DNA of 5,648 nucleotides, taken from assembly GCA_036525535.1 (NCBI GenBank), contig DATDAH010000012.1, positions 1 to 5,648 of the forward strand, given 5' to 3'. Of the stretch, positions 1-5,319 are shown piece by piece. The first letter of the stretch is position 1. Each line of letters starts with the position of its first letter. The stretch is from DATDAH01 sp036525535. GTDB taxonomy: Bacteria; Actinomycetota; Acidimicrobiia; Acidimicrobiales; DATDAH01. The translations under genes were made by a program, and so were the position numbers. The notes under the pieces are model-generated. The model did not search any database. It saw only the letters and a program-made list of their open reading frames with translations, and had not been told where the DNA came from.

Positions 1-414
1 CCGGTGATCGTGCCCGCCGACAGCGTGGCCAAGCTGATGGGCGCCACCCTCGACCTCCCCAGCGGCGACCAGCAGGGGCTCGTCCTGCGCAACCCGAATC
101 GGCCCAACCCGCTGGCCGGCGTGGACATCGAGCTCTCCGGCACCACCGAGGAGAAGGTCCGCCAGCTCCTCGAGCAGTCGATCAACCCCGCCCTCGCCTC
201 CCACGGCGGCTTCGCCGTGCTCGAACGGATCGAGGACCGCGACGAGGGGGTCGCGGCCGTCGTCACCATGGGCGGGGGCTGCCAGGGCTGTGCCGTCAGC
301 GCCATCACCCTGCGGGAGGGGATCGAGGCCGCCATCAAGGAAGCCATCCCCGAGGTCACCGAGATCATCGACGGGACCGACCACGACGCCGGCGAGAACC
401 CCTACTTCACGTAA
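1..414 (+). CDS. nfuA: Nfu/NfuA-type Fe-S cluster carrier protein (5' end outside window)
   Basis: Iron-sulfur cluster carrier that, in the NfuA family, binds a 4Fe-4S cluster at a dimer interface and passes it to apo-enzymes in the cytoplasm. The last ~90 residues are a NifU C-terminal domain: a helix with the EEKVRQLLEQ segment, then SHGGF, then GGGCQGC. The two cluster-binding cysteines are encoded at 280-282 and 289-291. The first ~40 visible residues (ADSVAKLMGATLDL, then LRNPNRPNP) match the end of the degenerate A-type (HesB-like) domain found in front of the Nfu domain in NfuA. The frame is open to base 1, and E. coli NfuA is about 190 aa, so the GTG at position 4 is probably an internal Val and the true start lies upstream. 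The stop is TAA at 412-414. The gene converges on dxs. Plain NifU-domain proteins lack the A-type part, so NfuA is favoured. Confidence 0.88.
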   Translation, partial: PVIVPADSVAKLMGATLDLPSGDQQGLVLRNPNRPNPLAGVDIELSGTTEEKVRQLLEQSINPALASHGGFAVLERIEDRDEGVAAVVTMGGGCQGCAVSAITLREGIEAAIKEAIPEVTEIIDGTDHDAGENPYFT

Positions 415-452
415 CGGCGTTCGCTCCCGTCGCGAATCTTCTGACGGGCCGC

Positions 453-482
453 ATGACATATGTCACACCGTCGGTGTACTGT
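453..482 (+). promoter_or_regulatory. Promoter-like element with two abutting palindromes (possible operator)
   Basis: ATGACA at 453-458 resembles a -35 box, and TACTGT at 477-482 fits TANNNT for a -10 box, with an 18-bp spacer. Overlaid on this are TGACATATGTCA (454-465), a perfect 12-bp palindrome covering the -35, and ACACCG-T-CGGTGT (465-477), a perfect 6+1+6 inverted repeat filling the spacer. The second is the size and type bound by dimeric helix-turn-helix repressors such as TetR or MarR family proteins, but no specific regulator can be assigned. The element lies 38 bp past the nfu stop and points toward the 3' end of the opposed dxs gene, so it serves no visible protein gene. Seen: the motifs. 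Inferred: promoter and operator function. Confidence 0.45.
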
Positions 483-530
483 CTGGCGCCTCGGGCGGAC
501 TCCGTCCACCGGGGCGACACAAGGGGGGAT

Positions 531-573
531 AGGCCCGGGGTTTTGCCGGCTGGCCCGGCGAGTCCCCGGGCCT
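531..573. terminator. Stem-loop with nested stem between convergent nfu and dxs
   Basis: AGGCCCGGGG (531-540) is the exact reverse complement of CCCCGGGCCT (564-573). The 23-nt interior contains a second stem, GCCGG (545-549) with CCGGC (555-559). It sits between two converging genes, so it could stop transcripts from either side. There is no T-run on either strand, which is usual for actinobacterial terminator-like hairpins. It may instead be part of the candidate small RNA. Confidence 0.45.
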
Positions 574-601
574 CGTCGCGTCAAGGGGCCGTGACGCGAC
601 G
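574..601. terminator. Perfect 10-bp stem, 8-nt loop, 44 bases past the dxs stop
   Basis: CGTCGCGTCA (574-583) pairs perfectly with TGACGCGACG (592-601) around the loop AGGGGCCG (584-591). Read on the minus strand, it is the first hairpin after dxs, about 44 bases past the stop codon, a sensible position for its terminator. It directly abuts the neighbouring hairpin, whose last base is 573. No T-run follows on either strand. Confidence 0.55.
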
Positions 602-625
602 CAGGCGCCGGCCGGAGGGTGCGGC

Positions 626-643
626 GGATCGGCGGGATCGGCG
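626..643. repeat. Tandem pair of a 9-bp unit beside the dxs stop
   Basis: GGATCGGCG occurs twice head to tail at 626-634 and 635-643, ending two bases before the dxs stop codon. It is a very short repeat in GC-rich DNA, and no function is implied. Confidence 0.5.
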
Positions 644-645
644 GA

Positions 646-2475
646 CTACAGCAGGGCGCGGGCGGAGCCGGCGATGCCCGCGGCGTCGAGGCCGAGCTGG
701 GCCAGGATCACATCCGGCTTGTTGTGGGGGATGTAGCGGTCGGGCACGCCGAGGACCGCGATCTTGGGGCCGCCACCGTCGGAGCGGCGCCGGAGCTCGT
801 CGGCCAGGGCGGAGCCCACGCCGCCGTCGGCCAGACCGTCCTCGACAGTGACCACGACGGGGTGGGTCAGGGCGTCCTCGACCAGCGCCTCGTCGAAGGG
901 CTTGACCACCCGGGGGTCCCAGACGGTCACGGACAGGCCCTCGGCCTCGAGGGTCTCGGCCGCCTCGGTGGCGGGGGCCAGCATCTTGCCCACACCGATC
1001 AGGCAGACGTCCGTGCCCCGGCGAACGAGGCGGGCGTGCAGACCGGAACCGACCTCGTCGGGGCCGACGCTGGGGGCGGCCGTCTTGGGCCAGCGGATGG
1101 CCGAGGGGCCGGTCGTGCACAGCTCCAGGGCGTCGTGGAGCATCACGCCCAGCTCCTGGTACGAGGAGGGGGCGAAGATCGTCATGCCCGGCACCTTGCG
1201 CAACAGGACCATGTCGAGGACGCCGTGGTGGGACGGGCCGTCGTCGCCGGTGACGCCCGCCCGGTCGAGGCAGAAGACGACGGGCTGGCGGTGCAGGCCG
1301 ACGTCGTAGAAGGTCTGGTCGATGGCCCGGGTCAGGAAGGTGGAGTAGACGGCGAAGACGGGCCGGAGCCCACCCATGGCCATGCCGGCGGCCGACGTGA
1401 CGGCGTGCTGCTCGGCGATGCCGACGTCGAAGCAGCGGCCGGGGAAGCGTTCGTCGAAGGGGAGGAGCCCGGTCGAGTCGGGCATGGCGGCGGTGATGGC
1501 CACCAGCTCGGGGTGCTCGTCGGCCTCCTTGACGAGGGCCTCGGTGAATGCCGCGGTGTACGACCCCGGCTTCACGGCGCCGATGTCGTGCATGTGCTTG
1601 ATGGAGTCCTGCTCGGCGGGGGCGTGGCCCTTGCCCTTCTGGGTGAGCACGTGGACGACGACGGGGCCGTTCAGCTCCGCCGCGTTGCGCAGGGCCCGCT
1701 CGACCCCTTCGATGTCGTGGCCGTCGAAGGGGCCCGTGTAGCGCACGCCCAGCTGCTCGAAGAAGGCGGGCGGCTCCCACATCTCGCGCACGGCGGCCTT
1801 GGTGGCCTCGAGGCCCCGGACCATCCGCTCGCCGGCGGGGAGGCGTTGGAGGGTGCGTTCCATGCGGGCCTGCTGGCGCAGCCAGGTCGGGTTGAGGCGC
1901 AGGCGGGCCAGGCTCTCGCCCAGCCGGGAGATCGTCGGGGCGTAGGAGCGCCCGTTGTCGTTGAGGATGATGATCGCGTTGCGGCCGCTGTGGCCGAAGT
2001 TGTTGAGGCCCTCGAAGGCCATGCCCCCGGTCATGGAGCCGTCGCCGATCACGGCGATGACCCGCCGGCCCTCGCCCAGCTCGCTCTCCTGGGCCACGGC
2101 CAGGCCGTGGGCGTAGGAGAGCACGGTCGAGGCGTGACTGTTCTCGATCCAGTCGTGCGGCGACTCTTCCCGGGAGGGGTAGCCGGAGAGGCCGCCGGCT
2201 TTGCGCAGCTCGGTGAACTGGCTCTGGCGACCGGTCAGGATCTTGTGGACGTAGGCCTGGTGGCCGGTGTCCCACAGGATGATGTCGTCGGGCGAGTCGA
2301 ACACCCGGTGCAGGGCGATGGTCAGCTCGACGGCACCGAGGTTGGACCCGAGGTGCCCGCTGCCGGCCTCGTCCACGGCGGTGACGACGAACTCCCGGAT
2401 CTCCTGGGCGAGGTCCGTGAGCTCCTCGGGGGACAGGCCCTTGAGATCAGCGGGTGAGTGGATTTGCTCGAGCAT
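646..2475 (-). CDS. dxs: 1-deoxy-D-xylulose-5-phosphate synthase
   Basis: Thiamine-diphosphate enzyme that condenses pyruvate and glyceraldehyde 3-phosphate to 1-deoxy-D-xylulose 5-phosphate, the first step of the MEP isoprenoid pathway; also a precursor for thiamine and pyridoxal. At 609 aa it is close to the usual ~620. All transketolase-like parts are present in order. SGHLGSNLG (H41) matches the substrate-site His of the family. GDGSMTGG (144-151) followed by NDN (172-174) is the ThDP/Mg motif. GIAEQHAVT carries the catalytic Glu (E355). LDRAGVTGDDGPSHHG (403-418) is the substrate-binding segment. The C-terminal transketolase domain ends in GLDAAGI. The ATG start at 2475-2473 follows GAGG (2484-2481) with 5 nt between, a good ribosome site. 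It lies 54 bp downstream of the EEP gene on the same strand, so it is probably co-transcribed. I see no broken or missing motif. Confidence 0.97.
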   Translation of the reverse strand: MLEQIHSPADLKGLSPEELTDLAQEIREFVVTAVDEAGSGHLGSNLGAVELTIALHRVFDSPDDIILWDTGHQAYVHKILTGRQSQFTELRKAGGLSGYPSREESPHDWIENSHASTVLSYAHGLAVAQESELGEGRRVIAVIGDGSMTGGMAFEGLNNFGHSGRNAIIILNDNGRSYAPTISRLGESLARLRLNPTWLRQQARMERTLQRLPAGERMVRGLEATKAAVREMWEPPAFFEQLGVRYTGPFDGHDIEGVERALRNAAELNGPVVVHVLTQKGKGHAPAEQDSIKHMHDIGAVKPGSYTAAFTEALVKEADEHPELVAITAAMPDSTGLLPFDERFPGRCFDVGIAEQHAVTSAAGMAMGGLRPVFAVYSTFLTRAIDQTFYDVGLHRQPVVFCLDRAGVTGDDGPSHHGVLDMVLLRKVPGMTIFAPSSYQELGVMLHDALELCTTGPSAIRWPKTAAPSVGPDEVGSGLHARLVRRGTDVCLIGVGKMLAPATEAAETLEAEGLSVTVWDPRVVKPFDEALVEDALTHPVVVTVEDGLADGGVGSALADELRRRSDGGGPKIAVLGVPDRYIPHNKPDVILAQLGLDAAGIAGSARALL

Positions 2476-2529
2476 GGGTGCCTCGGAACCGTACCGCTTC
2501 CGTCACCGCCGTCGGCAGACGCCTGGACG

Positions 2530-3276
2530 TCAGACGGCCAGCGTGAGGTCGGCCACCACCGGCCAGTGATCCGAGGGCAGACGGCCCCGGGGCCGTCCGG
2601 TGACGACCTGGGCCGGACCGATCTCCCAATGGCTCGACACCAGGATGTGGTCGATGCGGCGCCCGTCGGTCCGGCCGGTGAAGTCGTGGTTGGTGCCCGG
2701 CGCATCAGGGGGGAGGACGGTGCGCAGCCCGCCGGCCTCGAGGGTCGCCAGCACCCGGCTGTCGGGCTCGGCGTTCAGGTCGCCGACCACGATGCTGGGG
2801 CCGTCGTCCAGCCAAGCCAGGAGCTGCTCCACCGCCGTCAGTCGGTTGGCCTCGTGGCGCTCGTCGAGGTGGGTGTTGACGAACGTGAACGGCGGACCGC
2901 CGTCCACCGGCCGGAAGCTGGCGATGGTCGCCACCCGGGGGAACGACGCCTTCGGCAGGTGTATCCCGGGCCGGGTCGGCTCGTGGCCGTACCACCGCGT
3001 CTCGCTGGCGGTGAGCTCGAGCGCGGCCTGGCGGAAGAGCACGGTGCAGCGCTCCCCCCGGCGCCGCGCCGAGCGCCCGTCGCCGGTCAGGCCGTAGTCC
3101 TCGAGCCGGCGGCGCAGCTCCCGGGCCTGGAAGCCGTACGCCTCCTGGAGCCCGACGACGTCAGCGTCGAGTCCGCTGACCATGTCCGCCGTCGCCTTCC
3201 GCCGGAAGATCCAGGAGTTGCAGCCGTCGAAGGCCACACCGTTGCGGATGTTGAAGGTGCCGACCCGGAGGTTCAC
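2530..3276 (-). CDS. Endonuclease/exonuclease/phosphatase (EEP) family hydrolase
   Basis: Metal-dependent phosphoester hydrolase of the DNase I-like EEP fold, 248 aa. The family motifs appear in order: TFNIRN (N9), VGLQEA (metal-binding E45), VNTHLDE (H136, D138), VVGDLNAEPDS (D166, N168), RRIDHILVS (D209, H210) and SDHWPVV (D236, H237). The catalytic set is therefore complete. There is no signal peptide or membrane segment, so it is probably cytoplasmic. The frame stays open upstream to 3495, but that part runs inside the PAP2 gene. The GTG at 3276-3274 is preferred because it begins just before the first motif and shares a GTGA with the PAP2 stop, indicating translational coupling. EEP proteins act on DNA, sphingomyelin, inositol phosphates or other phosphodiesters, and sequence does not decide the substrate. 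Pairing with PAP2 and dxs makes a lipid or phosphate ester plausible, but this is inference. Confidence 0.9.
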   Translation of the reverse strand: MNLRVGTFNIRNGVAFDGCNSWIFRRKATADMVSGLDADVVGLQEAYGFQARELRRRLEDYGLTGDGRSARRRGERCTVLFRQAALELTASETRWYGHEPTRPGIHLPKASFPRVATIASFRPVDGGPPFTFVNTHLDERHEANRLTAVEQLLAWLDDGPSIVVGDLNAEPDSRVLATLEAGGLRTVLPPDAPGTNHDFTGRTDGRRIDHILVSSHWEIGPAQVVTGRPRGRLPSDHWPVVADLTLAV

Positions 3277-3854
3277 GTCGGCTTCACGATCATGACGGCG
3301 AGCGATCCGGCCAGGACGCCGAGGGCGGCCCCGCCGAGCACATCCAGGCCCCAGTGGACGCCGAGGTGGACCCGGCCCACCGCGGTCAGCACGGCCGCCG
3401 CGATCACCAGGCCCCGCCCGACCCGACCCCGGGCCACGGTGAGCAGGAGGACGGTGGCCAGGGCGAAGGCGATGGTGGCGTGTGACGACGGCCACGACGC
3501 GTTGTCGACGGTCTCGCGGGGGACGCGGCCGAGCGTGGCCAGGGTCGGGCGGGGCCGGTCGAGCGCGTCCTTGAGGAGGCTGGACGCCAGCCAGCCCGCC
3601 AGCCCGGCCAACGCCGCGGCCCCCGCGGCCCGGTAGCGCCCGGCCACGACCAACGCCGCCGCGACCAGGACGATCGCCAACTGGCCGCCCACCTGCATGA
3701 CCGCTCGGAGGGGCGGGGTGAGCAGGTCGGGGAGATCGAAGACCCAGCGCCCGATGTCGCCCTCGAAGGCGTACGGGGTGCGGGCGTCGGCCAGCAGGCC
3801 GGTGACCACGAGCACCACGGCGGCACCGACGGGCACCAAGCGCTCACGGGTCAC
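3273..3854 (-). CDS. PAP2-family membrane phosphatase
   Basis: Integral membrane phosphatase of the PAP2 / type 2 phosphatidic acid phosphatase superfamily, 193 aa. The three signature motifs are intact: KDALDRPRP (K95, R102, P103), PSSH (122-125, catalytic-site H125) and R161-x5-H167-x3-D171 within GRVHLGVHWGLDVLGG. Hydrophobic stretches at about 8-22, 52-71, 76-92, 126-141, 148-160 and 172-190 fit the usual six helices. Family members dephosphorylate lipid phosphates or undecaprenyl diphosphate, and the exact substrate is unknown. The start is taken as GTG 3854-3852, with a GTG seven codons in as an alternative; neither has a strong ribosome site, so a leaderless message is possible. It is first in the proposed operon with the EEP hydrolase and dxs and diverges from the CxxC gene across only 42 bp. 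The stop overlaps the EEP start. Confidence 0.92.
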   Translation of the reverse strand: MTRERLVPVGAAVVLVVTGLLADARTPYAFEGDIGRWVFDLPDLLTPPLRAVMQVGGQLAIVLVAAALVVAGRYRAAGAAALAGLAGWLASSLLKDALDRPRPTLATLGRVPRETVDNASWPSSHATIAFALATVLLLTVARGRVGRGLVIAAAVLTAVGRVHLGVHWGLDVLGGAALGVLAGSLAVMIVKPT

Positions 3855-3882
3855 GCGCCCAAGTCTGGCCGGTGGCCGTTGT

Positions 3883-3888
3883 TACGCT
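3883..3888 (+). promoter_or_regulatory. -10-like box placed for a leaderless start of the CxxC gene
   Basis: TACGCT matches TANNNT and lies 8 bases before the GTG at 3897, the spacing expected when transcription starts at or next to the start codon, as is common in actinobacteria. No clear -35 is seen. On the opposite strand a weaker CAGACT (3867-3862) sits 7 bases before the PAP2 GTG at 3854, so the short divergent gap could serve both sides. Both are inferred from motif and position only. Confidence 0.4.
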
Positions 3889-3896
3889 CCGCCATC

Positions 3897-4151
3897 GTGT
3901 GCGTGAACTGCGTGACCGGCTACGAGGCCCTCGCCCTCAACTCCGTCGCCGTGGTCACGGCCGGCTCCTCGCTGTGGGCCCGTCTGACGACGCGGGTGCC
4001 CCGTGAGGTCACGCAGCGCCGGGTCCACGCCGAGAACGCGGCCCTGATGCGCCGCCTCGGCCTGGACCCCGAGGCCGTGCTCGGCCCCGCACCGACGGTC
4101 GCCGCACGGCCGGGCCCGGTCGAGCGTCCGCAGGAGCTGGTCCCCGCATGA
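3897..4151 (+). CDS. Small unrecognised protein with N-terminal CxxC
   Basis: 84-aa protein that I do not recognise. It begins with a CVNC motif at residues 2-5, followed by a mildly hydrophobic stretch (ALNSVAVVTAGSSLWARL). A charged, probably helical part follows (EVTQRRVHAENAALMRRLGL), then a Pro/Ala-rich tail. The CxxC could bind a metal or be redox active, but nothing else supports either. Possible starts are TTG 3879, GTG 3897 and GTG 3903. GTG 3897 is preferred because it sits 8 bases after the -10-like TACGCT, consistent with a leaderless message, and keeps the CxxC. Its stop overlaps the next gene's start in ATGA (4148-4151), so the two are translationally coupled. Open frames are common in such GC-rich DNA, but the tight coupling and orderly composition argue for a real gene. 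Confidence 0.68.
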   Translation: MCVNCVTGYEALALNSVAVVTAGSSLWARLTTRVPREVTQRRVHAENAALMRRLGLDPEAVLGPAPTVAARPGPVERPQELVPA

Positions 4152-4354
4152 TCCGCCGCTTCCTCCCCTTCGCGGTCGCGCTCGTGGTCTACGTGATCCT
4201 CGGCGTGACGCTGAAGTCGTTCTTCCTCAACTGGATCATCGGGCCGCTCTTCCTGTTGCTGGCCCTCGACGTCCTGCCCCGGGCCTTCGGGGCCCGACCC
4301 TTCTTCGAGTTGCCCCCGGTCGAAGCGCCGACGGAGGACACCCCGATCCCGTGA
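4148..4354 (+). CDS. Small membrane protein with two hydrophobic segments
   Basis: 68-aa hypothetical protein. After a basic MIRR start come two hydrophobic segments at about residues 5-22 and 26-45, separated by a short turn with Lys23. An Arg-containing linker and an acidic, Pro-rich tail (PPVEAPTEDTPIP) follow. The positive-inside tendency would place the N-terminus in the cytoplasm. It is probably a helical hairpin in the membrane; the family is not recognised. AGGAG at 4132-4136 lies 11 bases before the ATG, a somewhat long spacing. The start overlaps the upstream stop (ATGA) and the stop overlaps the downstream GTG (GTGA, 4351-4354), so it is the middle member of a coupled three-gene unit. 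This suggests it works with the membrane hydrolase encoded next. Confidence 0.72.
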   Translation: MIRRFLPFAVALVVYVILGVTLKSFFLNWIIGPLFLLLALDVLPRAFGARPFFELPPVEAPTEDTPIP

Positions 4355-5319
4355 GTTGGGCCGCCCACGAGTTCGAGAACTACTTCATCCAGAAGCACAC
4401 CGGGGCTCGGGTCTCGTTCTTGGCCATCGTGCTGGGGACCTTCACCCCCGACCTCTTCACGAAGTACCTCGTCTACGCCTCCGACGACCCGGCCCAGTTC
4501 CACCGGGGCTGGCCGGGCGTCGGCTTCACCCACTCGCTGATCTTCGGGTTCGCGTTCGCGGTCCTCGTCCTCGCCCTGACCAAGAGCCGGAGCTGGGCCC
4601 TCGGGATCCTCATCGGGCAGTGGGCCCATGTGCTCACCGACTTCGCCGACACGGCCGGGACCATGCCGTTCTTCCCGTTCTCGATCGAACCGGTGACGAT
4701 CAGCATGTGGAAGCACGCCGCCGCCGAAGGGCGTTACGGCGACGCCGCCGCCTACTACAGCTCCCTCGGCGGGGTCTGGGACTTCTTCTGGTTCGCCATG
4801 GTCCTGATCTTCGCCTGGCGCACGCTCAGACCGGCCTACTTCCGCACGGTCGTCGTCCCCGCTGACCCGAAGGTGTGGGCCTGGCTGCACCGCAAGTTCC
4901 GGCTCACCGACAGTGGGCTGTTCCTCATCTATGTCGGCTTCTTCTTCTACGGGCTCGGCCGGATGACGTCGTGGTTCATCTACGCCCGCTTCGGGGCCAA
5001 GACGCCGTTCGAACCGGTGTGGGGCGGGCCGAACTACCTCGGCGGCAACGACCTGTCCGCCGCCGGTCCCCTGGAGGTCGTCATCCGCACGAGCATCGGT
5101 GGGGTCCTCTTCGGGCTGTTCCTCTGGCTGTGCTGGATCCTCTTCGTCCGCCGCCTGTGGGAGCGAGGGGTCGACCCGCCGGCCATTCAGCGGGGGCAGG
5201 GCCTCCGGGTGGCGTTCGTGACGGAGTCCGACGACCCCGGGCTCAAGCCGGGGCCGGCGCCGCCCGCGCACGGCTACGCAGACGACGACCCCCCTCCCGC
5301 AGCAGCCACGCCAGGCTGA
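4351..5319 (+). CDS. YdjM-like (DUF457-type) membrane-bound metal-dependent hydrolase
   Basis: 322-aa multi-pass membrane protein. The N-terminal ~110 residues resemble the YdjM/DUF457 family of predicted membrane-bound metal-dependent hydrolases: an N-terminal His (H6), a TPD motif (D34), FTHSL (H61) and GQWAHVLTDF (H93, D97). These spaced His and Asp residues are the likely metal ligands. Hydrophobic segments are visible at about 62-78, 83-97, 145-157, 188-206 and 247-267. The last ~55 residues are hydrophilic, ending in an Asp/Pro/Ala-rich tail. YdjM itself is around 200 aa, so this protein carries an extra C-terminal membrane part. GTG 4351 is chosen because it keeps H6 and overlaps the previous stop. 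GGAGG at 4333-4337 is 13 bases upstream, so coupling probably matters more than this site. The 3' end overlaps the opposite-strand PAP2 gene by 77 bp. Substrate unknown. Confidence 0.8.
   Translation: MSWAAHEFENYFIQKHTGARVSFLAIVLGTFTPDLFTKYLVYASDDPAQFHRGWPGVGFTHSLIFGFAFAVLVLALTKSRSWALGILIGQWAHVLTDFADTAGTMPFFPFSIEPVTISMWKHAAAEGRYGDAAAYYSSLGGVWDFFWFAMVLIFAWRTLRPAYFRTVVVPADPKVWAWLHRKFRLTDSGLFLIYVGFFFYGLGRMTSWFIYARFGAKTPFEPVWGGPNYLGGNDLSAAGPLEVVIRTSIGGVLFGLFLWLCWILFVRRLWERGVDPPAIQRGQGLRVAFVTESDDPGLKPGPAPPAHGYADDDPPPAAATPG

Larger units (their letters stand above)
488..602 (+). ncRNA. Candidate structured small RNA, about 115 nt
   Basis: A start 6 nt after the -10-like TACTGT would put the first base near 488. 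From there the plus strand can fold into three consecutive hairpins. Hairpin 1 pairs 487-494 with 509-516 (8 bp including one U-G), with an inner 4-bp stem 497-500/504-507. A 14-nt linker holds six Gs at 523-528. Hairpin 2 pairs 531-540 with 564-573 (10 bp perfect), with an inner 5-bp stem 545-549/555-559. Hairpin 3 pairs 574-583 with 592-601 (10 bp perfect) and could end the transcript, although no U-tract follows. I do not recognise an RNA family. The alternative is that hairpins 2 and 3 are only terminators for the convergent genes and no separate RNA exists. GC-rich DNA gives chance stems, but two perfect 10-bp stems in 71 bases is more than expected. Confidence 0.3.

Noticed and set aside
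517..602. Match to the actinobacterial 6C RNA or to a tmRNA end
   Set aside because: The six Gs at 523-528 read as six Cs on the minus strand but lie in a linker, not in hairpin loops as 6C RNA requires; no tRNA-like acceptor structure or tag frame is seen.
453..851. Open frame of 132 codons starting at the ATG inside the palindrome
   Set aside because: It is extremely Arg/Gly-rich, runs through both perfect stem-loops and into dxs antisense, and has no ribosome site; typical chance frame in GC-rich DNA.
581..2275. Long minus-strand frame of 564 codons overlapping dxs in another frame
   Set aside because: Arg/Pro-rich shadow of dxs with no motifs.
619..2457. Long plus-strand frame of 612 codons opposite dxs
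   Set aside because: It is the mirror of the complete, motif-perfect dxs gene; Gly/Val/Asp-rich composition without recognisable domains.
2476..2529. Terminator or promoter between the EEP gene and dxs
   Set aside because: Only short stems such as CGGAA/TTCCG with a 9-nt loop and no convincing -10 box; expected at this GC content.
3277..3495. N-terminal extension of the EEP protein
   Set aside because: Arg/Pro/Gly-rich and wholly inside the PAP2 gene; the EEP domain begins right after the GTG at 3276, which overlaps the PAP2 stop.
2458..3636. Plus-strand frame of 392 codons opposite the EEP and PAP2 genes
   Set aside because: Antisense to two genes with full catalytic motif sets; no coherent domain.
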